DNA of 36,322 bases from Firmicutes bacterium HGW-Firmicutes-4 (lineage in GTDB: Bacteria > Bacillota > Clostridia > Eubacteriales > Eubacteriaceae): assembly GCA_002841405.1 (NCBI GenBank), contig PGZR01000040.1:1-36322 (forward strand), written 5' to 3'. The notes below the pieces were generated by a model. The model was not told the DNA's origin, did not search any database, and saw only the letters and a program-made list of their open reading frames with translations. The translations under genes and the position numbers were made by a program. Position 1 is the first letter of the stretch. Each line of letters starts with the position of its first letter. Of the stretch, positions 27,466 through 35,925 are shown one piece after another.

Positions 27466-28416
27466 CTAATTAAATGAAGCATACATGCCGTTAATATAAA
27501 TGGCATTATCCCCCAGCGGGTTACAGTCAATTGAAAAACTGTGGGTTCCGGCATCAATGGTCCCGATGGTGCCATTATTTCCTGGGGAAATATTAAAGCT
27601 GTAGACATCGTCAAAATAATCGCTGCCACCATCAGTGACATTGACTCTTCCACCGCTGAAGGTATAATACAAAACAAAGCCGCTGGAATCCCGAACCTTC
27701 CAGGTGCCAGCAATATTGCTCTCAAACTGAGCCCGTTCATCGGCATTCGTTGAAGCCGCCGGGGTTGTTGTGGTGGTTTGGGGTTGGGTGGTTGCCGGCT
27801 GGCTAATTGCGATATTATAAGTGGCTGTTTTGATGCCGCTCTGATTGCCGTTCTTGTCAACGGCAATGCTTTTGAGGGTGGTATTGGTCTGTAATACCAT
27901 CGGGTTCTGATATTTAGCCGAGTTAACGGTCGGGTCACTTCCATCAATGGTGTAATAAACCTGAACCGATTCACCAGCCGGTATGCTGATTGCTACTTGC
28001 TGCTCAGTGGAATAGGATCCTTCGCTTAATGAATAGGCTGGCAGGTCTAGAACAGCGCTATTCGTTTGGCTCCCAACTGAAGATCCAGATTTGCCAAATA
28101 AATGCTGTCCCTGACTAAACCACCAGAAAGCCGTACCGCCAATTAAGACAAGCGATCCCACTACGATCAAAATAATAACAATTGCTATCCGTGATGATTG
28201 CTTCCCCTGATTTGGGGATACAGGCTTCACAATTACCTGAGGATCAACCCATCGCTGCTTGTTGGAGCCACCACCTGCTAATTCTGAATGATCACCGAAT
28301 TGCTCTGTTTCTTCGAAATTTGGCACAGTTTCAGTATCATAACCGCAGTTACCACAAAACCTTTCTCCTGTTTCTATTTTCGTCCCGCATTTAGGACAAA
28401 ATCTTAAGTCGCTCAT
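27466..28416 (-). CDS. Zinc-ribbon membrane protein with chitobiase/Fn3-like domain
   Basis: This 316-residue protein has an N-terminal zinc ribbon with Cys7, Cys10, Cys21 and Cys24 (CPKCG...CGNCG). A linker and one transmembrane helix follow (about 79-100, IAIVIILIVVGSLVLIGGTA). The outer part starts with a CHB_HEX_C-like beta domain (about 128-205, YYTIDGSDPTVNSAKY). A Thr/Gln-rich linker leads to a C-terminal beta domain of about 85 residues (GTWKVRDSSGF). A GTG opens the frame at 28434, but AGGAGG fits ATG 28416, where the zinc ribbon begins. Likely a one-pass protein sensing or binding outside the cell; the function is unknown. It is co-transcribed with the DUF389 gene (36-nt gap). Confidence 0.85.
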   Translation of the reverse strand: MSDLRFCPKCGTKIETGERFCGNCGYDTETVPNFEETEQFGDHSELAGGGSNKQRWVDPQVIVKPVSPNQGKQSSRIAIVIILIVVGSLVLIGGTAFWWFSQGQHLFGKSGSSVGSQTNSAVLDLPAYSLSEGSYSTEQQVAISIPAGESVQVYYTIDGSDPTVNSAKYQNPMVLQTNTTLKSIAVDKNGNQSGIKTATYNIAISQPATTQPQTTTTTPAASTNADERAQFESNIAGTWKVRDSSGFVLYYTFSGGRVNVTDGGSDYFDDVYSFNISPGNNGTIGTIDAGTHSFSIDCNPLGDNAIYINGMYASFN

Positions 28417-28452
28417 TTCTCCTCCTCTAATCACCGTTTTATATACTTAATT

Positions 28453-29499
28453 CTATACAATCACAATCTCACTTTCAACAATTCCGGCGCCGTTGACCTT
28501 TTCAAAATAGTTGAAAAGACTGGTGCGGATATCCTGAACCACTTTCAGGGTATAACCTTCCAATCCATGATCAACCATATTGGCCGCCATCTTTTGGATC
28601 TGCTCTGAAGTATAAACATCCCCCACCAGATCCAAGCGCAGAATTTTTTTTACAGGATCAATGGTTGCTCTCATGGTGGTCGCCGTGGATGAATTAACTT
28701 CTGCATTGACAAATGAGGAAACATTATTAGTGAGATACTTATTCGTAATTGAAGTATTAGACACATAAATAGCCGAAATGGTTGCCGGAATCGTGATCAG
28801 AATCATGCCTGTAATAATCCATCGCTTTATAACCTTGTTGAAGCGATCTTTAACCACTTGAGCCTGTTTGAGCTGCAGCAGTTTACAAACGGCAAAGGTT
28901 GCCAGCACGATAAAAAAAGCATTGATGGTAAATAGATATGACGCCGGTAAAATATAATTGAGATTACCGTTGGCAATCCCGTAACCGACGGTACACATTG
29001 GTGGCATCAATGCTGTAGCAATGGCCACCCCGGGAATAACATTGGTTTTTTCTTTTCGGGTTACCCCAATAATCCCGGCAATTCCGCCAAAAAAAGCGAT
29101 CAGCATATCGAAAAACGAAGGCGCTGTTCTGGCCATCAATTCGCTGGTGGGATCGTGGATGGGGGTCAGGGAAAAATAAATTGAAGCCCCAATCAGAGCA
29201 ATAATGATTTGGATAATAAAATTGATGGCTGCATTTCGTAAGAGCCGGCCGTCATAGGTTGCCAGACTATAACCCATGGCAATAATCGGATTCATTAATG
29301 GTGATATCAACATGGCCCCAATGATCACCGCCGTCGAATTGGTGTTCAAACCAACCGAAGCTACAATAATGGCGCAGAAAAGAATAATCAGGGGGGCACC
29401 TTTCAGTTTAACGCCTGACACGATGCTCTCATGAATGGCATTAGCATCCATTTGATCGGATCGAATATTGAATAAACCGTTTTTAAGATAATCAATCAT
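28453..29499 (-). CDS. DUF389-family integral membrane protein
   Basis: This 348-residue protein has a short soluble N-terminus and at least six hydrophobic helices between about 38 and 250. They carry the DUF389 signatures (STAVIIGAMLISPLMNPI, GVAIATALMPPMCTVGYG). A soluble alpha/beta tail of about 100 residues follows. The function of the family is unknown; transport is often suspected. The frame opens at a TTG, but GGAG is placed 6 nt before ATG 29499 (MIDYLKN). It has a convincing extended -10 promoter and is followed by the zinc-ribbon gene, so the two form a two-gene unit. Confidence 0.9.
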   Translation of the reverse strand: MIDYLKNGLFNIRSDQMDANAIHESIVSGVKLKGAPLIILFCAIIVASVGLNTNSTAVIIGAMLISPLMNPIIAMGYSLATYDGRLLRNAAINFIIQIIIALIGASIYFSLTPIHDPTSELMARTAPSFFDMLIAFFGGIAGIIGVTRKEKTNVIPGVAIATALMPPMCTVGYGIANGNLNYILPASYLFTINAFFIVLATFAVCKLLQLKQAQVVKDRFNKVIKRWIITGMILITIPATISAIYVSNTSITNKYLTNNVSSFVNAEVNSSTATTMRATIDPVKKILRLDLVGDVYTSEQIQKMAANMVDHGLEGYTLKVVQDIRTSLFNYFEKVNGAGIVESEIVIV

Positions 29500-29575
29500 A
29501 TTAATCTCCAAACTCAATTTTCTTATTGTCTTTTAATACCCAATCAGTCATTCGGTAAACTTGATTTTCTTATCG

Positions 29576-29604
29576 ATTATATCAAATATGTCGTTTCAAT
29601 TCCA
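29576..29604 (-). promoter_or_regulatory. Promoter of the DUF389/zinc-ribbon unit
   Basis: On the minus strand TGGAAT (29599-29604), a 17-bp spacer and a perfect TATAAT (29576-29581), preceded by TGA (extended -10). The start is about 70 nt before the ATG. Confidence 0.65.
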
Positions 29605-29654
29605 TGGATTTTCAGGACGTCTATTTTTATTTTAATGCGCTGTCGATCTGGCAC

Positions 29655-29706
29655 AAAAAATGCTGAAAGCCGATTCCACAAATATTTCTGTAGAATCGGC
29701 CTCAGC
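29655..29706 (-). terminator. Minus-strand terminator with no annotated gene upstream
   Basis: GCTGA and GCCGATTC on one side pair with GAATCGGC and TCAGC on the other (29662-29706). On the minus strand this is followed by ATTTTTTG. It would end a transcript from the 29.7-30.0 kb region, where no normal-sized gene exists. Confidence 0.7.
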
Positions 29707-30302
29707 TTACGATCTCAGTTGTCATTTCTTGGGACTCACCCCTTTCTGTTTTTCAAAAATCTTCCACTTTTCTTTTCCAATGTAAATCTGTCACTTGCTT
29801 TGGGGATTATCTTACTTTTTATTTTCACTCTCGCTTTTTTAGCTACTTAGTTCATCTAAGTTTTCGGAATGAAATAAATTTTTGAATAATCTGTTCTTTC
29901 GTCCAAATTTCTCCCTTTTGTTTCTCTGAATTTCAATCGAAAATCATCTTCTCTTCTCACATCGATTTTCTATCCTTGATCCATTATTCTTATTATGTCC
30001 ACATCTTTCGTGGATTATCATAATGTGAATACCGATCGCCAATAAATCAACATATGATTAACAATGTACTTCTTAATTTTTGTTGTAAAAAATTTTCCAT
30101 TGTAGAGTCTATGATCGAAAAATCAAATCCTCGAAGTTATCTCTGAGTTTTTATTATAGTCGGATACTCTTCTCCTTGATTTTATCATTCAAACAAGTGC
30201 ATATTTACTTTTCAATGATCTTTCATTCAATCGGAAAAGGATTGGTTGATTCTTGATTCAATTATATTTTATCATGTTTCTGCGATAAGTAAATAACCGT
30301 TA

Positions 30303-30328
30303 TGTAAACGTTTGTAACTCTTTTGTAA
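30303..30328 (+). repeat. Three helically phased TGTAA repeats upstream of the hydrolase gene
   Basis: TGTAA occurs at 30303-30307, 30313-30317 and 30324-30328, spaced 10 and 11 bp. On the other strand these read as TTTACA-like boxes, a layout used by PhoP/OmpR-type response regulators. They end 25 bp before the -10. Confidence 0.35.
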
Positions 30329-30349
30329 ATAAGCAATCCGGCTTTATTA

Positions 30350-30358
30350 TGCTATTCT
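30350..30358 (+). promoter_or_regulatory. Extended -10 promoter of the alpha/beta hydrolase gene
   Basis: TGC-TATTCT (30350-30358) with no good -35 at normal spacing, which would fit activator dependence on the phased repeats just upstream. The leader is about 105 nt. Confidence 0.35.
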
Positions 30359-30470
30359 TAAAACTGAACTTAAATCTGCTTTTTCAAATATTTATATTAA
30401 TTTGCTAATAAATTCCCTTTTTGTGGGTATTAACAATGTGATCATCAGTTTCTTAAAGTGAGGTGTTGTT

Positions 30471-31253
30471 ATGGTAAGAGTTGAAGACATTAATATGAGC
30501 TACCGAATTTACGGAGATGGGTATCCGCTGCTGTTAATTATGGGTTATGGCGGTACCATGAACCTGTGGGAGGAACGATTCCTTCGCTCCCTGTCAAAAA
30601 AATACAAGGTGATCGTATTTGATAATCGTGGCATGGGAGAAACTAGTTCTGGTCATAAGGACTTTACAATTGAACAATTTGCGGAAGACACCTATGAATT
30701 GATGGATGCCTTAATGATTGAACGAGCTCATGTGCTGGGCTGGTCCATGGGTGCATCAATAGCCCAGGAATTAGCTTTAAATCATCCAGAAAAGGTCAAT
30801 AAATTGATTCTTTACGCTTCGCTTTGCCATCCGGAAATTTTCCCGCCTGAACCCAAGGTGATTTCCCGACTCGAAAACACCCTGGGAATTCCTTTCGAAA
30901 AAGGTTATGAATGGTTACGTCTGATTTTTCCCGCCAACTGGATTAAAAACAATCAAGATCGGATTCGAGAAATATTTCATCGTCCATTAGGATCAATGAA
31001 TCCTGATTCAATTCGTAAACAAGCTGAGGCCATCAACAGTTGGGAGGGTTCCTGCAATCGCATCCCCTTTCTCCAGCATGATACCCTGGTAATTGATGGC
31101 AAAGAAGATTTCATTCTGCCCTCAGAAAATGCCGCCTACCTGGCTAGTAAACTACCCAACTCCAAACTCATTCTCATTGCCGAAGCCGGACATGGTCTGA
31201 TGTTTCAAAACCCCGATAAATTCACTTTAATTGTCAATCTGTTTCTGGACTAA
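30471..31253 (+). CDS. Alpha/beta-hydrolase fold protein
   Basis: This 260-residue cytosolic protein has the full alpha/beta-hydrolase signature: oxyanion region LIMGYGGTMNLWE, the FDNRGMGETS segment, nucleophile elbow G-W-S92-M-G, acid Asp213 (or Asp209, in DGKEDFILP) and His241 (AGHGLMF). Relatives include esterases, lactonases and C-C bond hydrolases; the substrate cannot be named. GTGAGGTG precedes the ATG. It stands alone between a long gap and a strong terminator. Confidence 0.93.
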   Translation: MVRVEDINMSYRIYGDGYPLLLIMGYGGTMNLWEERFLRSLSKKYKVIVFDNRGMGETSSGHKDFTIEQFAEDTYELMDALMIERAHVLGWSMGASIAQELALNHPEKVNKLILYASLCHPEIFPPEPKVISRLENTLGIPFEKGYEWLRLIFPANWIKNNQDRIREIFHRPLGSMNPDSIRKQAEAINSWEGSCNRIPFLQHDTLVIDGKEDFILPSENAAYLASKLPNSKLILIAEAGHGLMFQNPDKFTLIVNLFLD

Positions 31254-31336
31254 CGATCAGTTTAGCATTGATTGCTTTAATTTTGTAAACTCACAGTGAT
31301 GCTGTTCGACTATATATGATTCTTTTAACCGTCAAG

Positions 31337-31378
31337 ATGCGGCTGGTTCCCCTTGATTCTGGAACCAGCCGCATTTAT
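31337..31378 (+). terminator. Terminator of the hydrolase gene
   Basis: A perfect 14-bp GC-rich stem (31337-31350 with 31361-31374) with a 10-nt loop, followed by TTATTCGTTG. The T-run is moderate. Confidence 0.8.
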
Positions 31379-31402
31379 TCGTTGTCATTTTATTTCTTTC
31401 CA

Positions 31403-33148
31403 TTATTTATTCCTATAAATCGGCTCAGTCACAGGTGTTTCTTTCATGATCCGGATAAATAATTCAACAATCTCAGGGTCAAACTGAGATCCAGCATTTT
31501 TCTCAATTTCAGCTAAGGCACTGTCACGGTCCGTTGCTTTTTGGTAGATCCGATTCTCGGTCATGGCATCATAGGCATCGGCAACACCGATGATCCGTGA
31601 CAGCAACGGAATGTCCGCTCCGGCCAGACCTTTCGGGTAACCGCTGCCATCCCAATGTTCATGATGGCTGAGGATATACTCGGAAATTGAAACCAGCTCT
31701 GGAGAAGCCATCGTAATCCGATAACCGATTTCCGGATGTTTTTTCATTTCGCTCCATTCTTCCTCGGTGAGTTTTTCCGGTTTCGCTAAGATGCGATCAT
31801 CAATTCCCACCTTGCCAATATCATGAAGGGTCGCCAGCAGCTCCAGATTATCCAGTTCGATTTGGGAAAGATCAAGGGCTTCACCGACCATTCGCGATAA
31901 GGCCGCTAACCGTTCCGAATGTTCCTCAGTTTCATGGCTTTTCTCATACATTGTTGCCTTGATCGATGAGATAATAGCACTGTGCGAGCTTCGCTGTTCC
32001 AGAAGTTTGCGCTGATTCATATATAATTCGGCTTTTTTAATCGTTTCCTTCAAATCGCCATGGGGTTCTTCTTTGGTTCCGGAGCCTAAGGCGACATTGA
32101 CATGAAAGGCCTCATTTAAAATCCGGCGATTGTGCAGCATAAAGGCCTGCTTTATTTCTTCCATCCGTTTTAAAGCATTTTTCCGGGCCGTTTTCGGCAT
32201 CAAAATGCTAAACTCATCGCCACCGGTTCTGGCAATGATTTCACCTTCATGGCAGCAGTTTTTCATGATCTGTGCGGTTGCGATAATCATACGGTCCCCG
32301 GCCTCATGGCCAAAGGCATCATTCATCAGCTTGATCCCATTAATATCACCAATAATTACCGAGATCGGCAACTGATCCTTAATGTCAATCCGTTTTTGCT
32401 CTTCCTCCCAAAACAATCGATTGTAAAGCCCCGTCAGGTGATCATGATAACTTAAATAACGGTATTTCTGTTCACTGGCTTCCAGGTTTTCTTTGGCTCT
32501 GACAATAATTTTTGATTGTTCCTCCAATCCGTCATAGATCTTCTGGATAATAAACAGCAAGCTAATCCCCAGAACCTGGCTGCTGATAGCGACAATCCAC
32601 CATCGTGACCCATATTCAGTAATGGCGAATTCGTGAAAAAAGCCTGTAATCAATAAAACTGACATAATAAAAAAAGCAAACAGATTAAAGGCTATAAATT
32701 TCAGCACCCAATTTTTGTCCAACAGCGATCCAGTTAAAACCAGCACTGCCGTCACACAAACCATCCCGGCCCCCATTGGTCCGGCGACAATGAGTACCAG
32801 CATACTGGCAAAATATCCGATCAGAAGAAAAAACAGTTTCTTAATGCGGAGATTGATTCTTCGGCTAATCAGCACAAAAACCGAGAGAAAATAAAGCACA
32901 AACTCAATGGCCGCAACCACATATTTGCCTTCCTCATAGAATAGATAGGCCCCATAAAAGAACAAAATGGGCCCCAATAAAATAAAATAAAATGAGAACT
33001 CATAGAATAAATGGTTTTTTAGATAATTGAGATCTCTGTATCCATCACCATTGCTTTTGATACTGAGGGTTTGCTCCTTCAGGTTTTTGAATCGATTTCT
33101 TATGAATTGCATCGCATCAGCGATCTTTCTTCTGATTATTTGATTCAT
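31403..33148 (-). CDS. Membrane-bound GGDEF and HD-GYP domain protein (c-di-GMP turnover)
   Basis: This 581-residue protein has five or six hydrophobic helices at about 45-210, then a short coiled linker. The GGDEF domain carries an intact GGDEF motif at 309-313 (RTGGDEF), with DHLTGLYNR and DINGIKLMND. The HD-GYP domain has His442-Asp443 (HDIGKVG) and the HHEHWDGSGYP motif at 495-505. Both active sites look complete, so it could both make and degrade cyclic di-GMP, or one domain could regulate the other. No clear I-site RxxD is placed in the usual position. The AAAGGG site is 10 nt from the ATG. Monocistronic by position. The signal sensed by the membrane part is unknown. Confidence 0.94.
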   Translation of the reverse strand: MNQIIRRKIADAMQFIRNRFKNLKEQTLSIKSNGDGYRDLNYLKNHLFYEFSFYFILLGPILFFYGAYLFYEEGKYVVAAIEFVLYFLSVFVLISRRINLRIKKLFFLLIGYFASMLVLIVAGPMGAGMVCVTAVLVLTGSLLDKNWVLKFIAFNLFAFFIMSVLLITGFFHEFAITEYGSRWWIVAISSQVLGISLLFIIQKIYDGLEEQSKIIVRAKENLEASEQKYRYLSYHDHLTGLYNRLFWEEEQKRIDIKDQLPISVIIGDINGIKLMNDAFGHEAGDRMIIATAQIMKNCCHEGEIIARTGGDEFSILMPKTARKNALKRMEEIKQAFMLHNRRILNEAFHVNVALGSGTKEEPHGDLKETIKKAELYMNQRKLLEQRSSHSAIISSIKATMYEKSHETEEHSERLAALSRMVGEALDLSQIELDNLELLATLHDIGKVGIDDRILAKPEKLTEEEWSEMKKHPEIGYRITMASPELVSISEYILSHHEHWDGSGYPKGLAGADIPLLSRIIGVADAYDAMTENRIYQKATDRDSALAEIEKNAGSQFDPEIVELFIRIMKETPVTEPIYRNK

Positions 33149-33231
33149 CCTTTCATAACCCTTTCAACACATATTCTGCCCCCATAAAATTTCAAAAGGA
33201 CACACGGAACGTTCCTCAAAACCATCGGGTA

Positions 33232-33240
33232 TGCTATACT
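33232..33240 (+). promoter_or_regulatory. Plus-strand extended -10 in the gap before the DAHP synthase terminator
   Basis: TGC-TATACT (at about 33232-33240) is a good extended -10 facing a bidirectional terminator about 110 nt downstream, with no gene between. It could drive a small RNA. The same bases lie in a GGGTAT/ATACCC inverted repeat, so a protein-binding site is an alternative. Confidence 0.3.
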
Positions 33241-33308
33241 AAATACCCCGTGATTCTCATTTTAGTCATCAAGCTGGCTGAATCATTGCTCTAACTGTAT
33301 TTCCCACA

Positions 33309-33355
33309 GAAAAAAGCCGTCAATTGCTTAATGATAAGCGATTAACGGCTTTTTT
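33309..33355. terminator. Bidirectional terminator after the DAHP synthase gene
   Basis: GCCGT-AAT-GCTTA pairs with TAAGC-ATT-ACGGC around an ATGA loop (33316-33349). T6 follows on both strands. Confidence 0.9.
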
Positions 33356-33366
33356 AGCTTTTCTTT

Positions 33367-34395
33367 TTATACTTTCTCGGCGATGGTACGAATCAGCTCT
33401 TCCGATGCCTTCCAGCCTAAACAGGAATCGGTGATGGATTTTCCATAAACCCCACCGTCAACCGGCTGATTGCCTTCTTCAATGTAACTTTCGATCATCA
33501 GACCTTTGACATATTTTTTTAAGTCGGCATCATAATGGCGATTGCGCAAAATTTCCCGGGCGATTCGGGGCTGTTCCCCAAAACGCTTGTTGGAATTGGC
33601 ATGATTCAAGTCAATGATGATCGCCGGGCAGGCAAAATCCCGTTTTTCATAGAGTTTAATCAGGTGCATGATATCCTCATAATGATAATTCGGATAATTG
33701 CGTCCATGCTGATCCACCGAGCCGCGCATGATCGCATGAGTCAGAGGATTTCCCGATGTTTTTACTTCCCAGCCCCGATAGATGAAAGTATGGCCGGCCT
33801 GGGCGGCCTGAATGGAATTCAGCATGACGGTGATATCACCGCTGGTGGGATTTTTCATGCCCACGGGGATTTCCAGTCCGGAGACGGTTAACCGATGCTT
33901 CTGGTTTTCCACCGATCGGGCCCCAATGGCTACATAGCTCAACAGATCTTCCAGATAGGCATAATTTTCCGGATACAGCATTTCATCGGCACAGGATAAG
34001 CCCGTTTCTTCAATGGAGCGGATATGCAATTGGCGAATGGCTTTTATCCCCTCGACCATATTGGCTTTTTTATTGGCATCGGGCTGATGGAGCATGCCCT
34101 TATAGCCTTCACCGGTAGTCCGCGGTTTATTGGTATAAATACGCGGAATGATGATAATTTTATCTTCAACTTCTTTTTGAATCATACTTAAGCGGTTCAC
34201 ATAATCAATGACCGCGGTTTCATTATCTGCGGAGCAGGGACCAATAATTAATATAAAACGATCATCTTTTCCTTCAAAAACATCTCTGATCATCTGGTCC
34301 CGTTGGGTTTTTATTTTTTTGCCGGCTTCAGACAGCGGCATCATTTTTAAAATCTCACGGGGTGACGGAATTTCCTGGATTAACTCAAAACTCAT
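33367..34395 (-). CDS. aroF: 3-deoxy-7-phosphoheptulonate (DAHP) synthase, class I alpha type
   Basis: This 342-residue protein matches the E. coli AroF/G/H type throughout: LIIGPCSADNE, PRIYTNKPRTTGEGYKG, CADEMLYPENY, GMKNPTSGD, DLNHANSNKRF and DSCLGW near the C-terminus. It condenses phosphoenolpyruvate and erythrose 4-phosphate in the first step of the shikimate pathway. The alpha type usually carries a feedback loop for Phe, Tyr or Trp; which effector applies is not decided, so the aroF symbol is generic. AAGGGAG is 6 nt before the ATG. A consensus promoter lies in the 3' end of the kinase gene, and the leader contains a compact hairpin. Confidence 0.96.
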   Translation of the reverse strand: MSFELIQEIPSPREILKMMPLSEAGKKIKTQRDQMIRDVFEGKDDRFILIIGPCSADNETAVIDYVNRLSMIQKEVEDKIIIIPRIYTNKPRTTGEGYKGMLHQPDANKKANMVEGIKAIRQLHIRSIEETGLSCADEMLYPENYAYLEDLLSYVAIGARSVENQKHRLTVSGLEIPVGMKNPTSGDITVMLNSIQAAQAGHTFIYRGWEVKTSGNPLTHAIMRGSVDQHGRNYPNYHYEDIMHLIKLYEKRDFACPAIIIDLNHANSNKRFGEQPRIAREILRNRHYDADLKKYVKGLMIESYIEEGNQPVDGGVYGKSITDSCLGWKASEELIRTIAEKV

Positions 34396-34433
34396 TTATT
34401 ACTCCCTTTAAAACTATTTTTTCGATATCTATC

Positions 34434-34480
34434 ACCGATCTGGTTTTTCTTCGCCAATTCACCCTGGCGGTTAAATCGGT
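34434..34480 (-). other. Structured leader of the DAHP synthase gene
   Basis: An outer stem ACCGAT/ATCGGT (34434-34439 with 34475-34480) encloses an inner CGCCA/TGGCG hairpin (34452-34456 with 34465-34469). It lies in the middle of the roughly 98-nt leader, 38 nt before the ATG, without a terminator U-run. It is not a T-box: no AGGGTGG-type antiterminator bulge fits. Confidence 0.4.
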
Positions 34481-34499
34481 ATTCTTTTTATTTGTATTT

Positions 34500-34528
34500 A
34501 TTATAGAGATTATTGTTCCACCTGACAA
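34500..34528 (-). promoter_or_regulatory. Promoter of the DAHP synthase gene, overlapping the kinase 3' end
   Basis: On the minus strand TTGTCA (34523-34528), a 17-bp spacer and a perfect TATAAT (34500-34505). The -35 is inside the last codons of the kinase gene. The start is near 34493. Confidence 0.7.
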
Positions 34529-35925
34529 GACTTATTATTGATCCCCAACTCTTCACGGATGGTTGGGATTTCTCCCGCCTTTTTATGACTTTTATTGGCC
34601 AACACAACTGAAACCCTGAATACCTGATCATCCTGTTCAAAACTTGCGTTGCCATCATACTTCTTCGCAATGGCCCGCACCGAAATGATACCAATACCCG
34701 ATGCCTCAGCTCTTTTTTGTGAAAGGAAGACGCCGTTTTTTAATCGGATTTCGCCGTTAAAGCGATTGTCTACCGCAATATACAACTTGTTACCGATAAA
34801 TCGGGATGACAGTTTTATGGTTTTTTCGCCAACGGTGATGCACCGACTGGCTTCCAGGGCATTTTCCAGGACATTCCCAAAAACCACGCATAAATCAGTT
34901 TCATCGATTTCCAAATCCTGGGGCACCATCGTTTCAATGGTAAAATTAATGCCTTCAAGCTTGCAGATATTGGCATAATAGCCTAATATGGCATTGACAG
35001 CATCGTTGCTACAGTACAGAATGTCCGAAATATTCAATCGGTTTCCCAGCAGTTCGTAAATATAACTCTCAACTTTTTCACTGTTCTGCTGTTTGATCAA
35101 TCCTAGCACGGTGTTTAAATGATGCCTCAAATCATGTTCACCTTTTCGGGTCTCTTCAATACATTCGCCAAACTTTTTATAATATTCAGACTGAAACAGC
35201 AGCTGCTGTTTGATGACCTCATTGCTTTCAGCCAGAATAATATTCTTTTCTGATTGTTCCAACATTTCGATTACCACATAATAAATCAGGTAAAATCCTA
35301 AAAAAGAGACCAGATTAAAGACTAAAAATTGCCATTGGGCAATCAGATTCGCATTCATGGCTCCAAATGCCAGACTGATAATGTAGTATACCAGCGGAAT
35401 AATCCACAGATATCCCCAGGCTTTATTATGTGTCTGCATGACATGGGCGATTTTTCTTCTAAAAAAAATCCATATCAATGGATAGGTAATCATCAAAACC
35501 AGACATTGAAACAGGTTAAAGTAAAATGAAAAAGAGGTCTGGACATAAACCCGATGCAATCCATAGGTCAGGTATGAAACCTCAAAGAACTTGGCCATGC
35601 TGACGATAAAATCAGCATAACTTTTGACCAGAAAGGCGATAAATACCAGTTTTGATGGTTTTCCCCTAACCATCGCAGTATATACCCCAACATACAGAAT
35701 CAGAAAAAAAACGCTGTGAAAAAAACGCAGACTGTTCCACTCCGGCACCATTTCAATGATCAAGATCACTGAAACAATATTCAGGAGCATACACACGATT
35801 CCGACGGTAATCACAGTCTTTTTCGAATAGCGAAGCTGGTTCCAGACCGGAATAAAGACCAGAATAAAATAGGGAACGATCGAAAGGCTGATCCCCCAGA
35901 CAATGTTCAGGTTATTACTAAACAC
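34510..35925 (-). CDS. AgrC-like (HPK10/GHKL) sensor histidine kinase
   Basis: This 471-residue protein has six or seven transmembrane helices in the first 225 residues, then a coiled segment and the dimerisation helix with HDLRHHL. His264 is the likely phosphoacceptor, as in AgrC-type kinases. A GHKL ATPase domain follows with N-box NVLENALEA (about 350) and G-box SGIGIISVR (about 405). The frame is open to 35985, but AGGGG is best placed for GTG 35925, which overlaps the response regulator stop by 8 nt (GTGTTTAG) and gives translational coupling. With the LytTR regulator it forms a two-component system of the kind used for peptide signals. No peptide precursor or AgrB-type protease is visible here; they could lie beyond the window. 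Confidence 0.92.
   Translation of the reverse strand: MFSNNLNIVWGISLSIVPYFILVFIPVWNQLRYSKKTVITVGIVCMLLNIVSVILIIEMVPEWNSLRFFHSVFFLILYVGVYTAMVRGKPSKLVFIAFLVKSYADFIVSMAKFFEVSYLTYGLHRVYVQTSFSFYFNLFQCLVLMITYPLIWIFFRRKIAHVMQTHNKAWGYLWIIPLVYYIISLAFGAMNANLIAQWQFLVFNLVSFLGFYLIYYVVIEMLEQSEKNIILAESNEVIKQQLLFQSEYYKKFGECIEETRKGEHDLRHHLNTVLGLIKQQNSEKVESYIYELLGNRLNISDILYCSNDAVNAILGYYANICKLEGINFTIETMVPQDLEIDETDLCVVFGNVLENALEASRCITVGEKTIKLSSRFIGNKLYIAVDNRFNGEIRLKNGVFLSQKRAEASGIGIISVRAIAKKYDGNASFEQDDQVFRVSVVLANKSHKKAGEIPTIREELGINNKSCQVEQ

Larger units (their letters stand above)
29707..30470. other. AT-rich gap with a possible minus-strand small transcript
   Basis: There is no gene above 60 codons that I can defend. 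On the minus strand TTGGCG (30037-30042), a 17-bp spacer and GATAAT (30014-30019) could start a transcript of about 350 nt ending at the 29655 terminator. It would contain only very short frames. One is a basic peptide of about 30 residues starting at a GTG and ending just before the terminator (rich in Lys/Arg, weak ribosome site). The plus-strand part before 30471 holds the hydrolase promoter. Confidence 0.4.

Noticed and set aside
29649..29664. TGGCAC-N5-ATGCT, a sigma-54-like match on the plus strand
   Set aside because: The -12 element is imperfect, it overlaps the T-run of a minus-strand terminator and no gene follows.
29635..29850. A 71-codon plus-strand open frame
   Set aside because: It crosses a minus-strand terminator hairpin, has no ribosome site and has a composition expected from AT-rich non-coding DNA.
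34396..34509. T-box leader before the DAHP synthase gene
   Set aside because: The leader is too short, has no T-box core sequence and no terminator/antiterminator pair.
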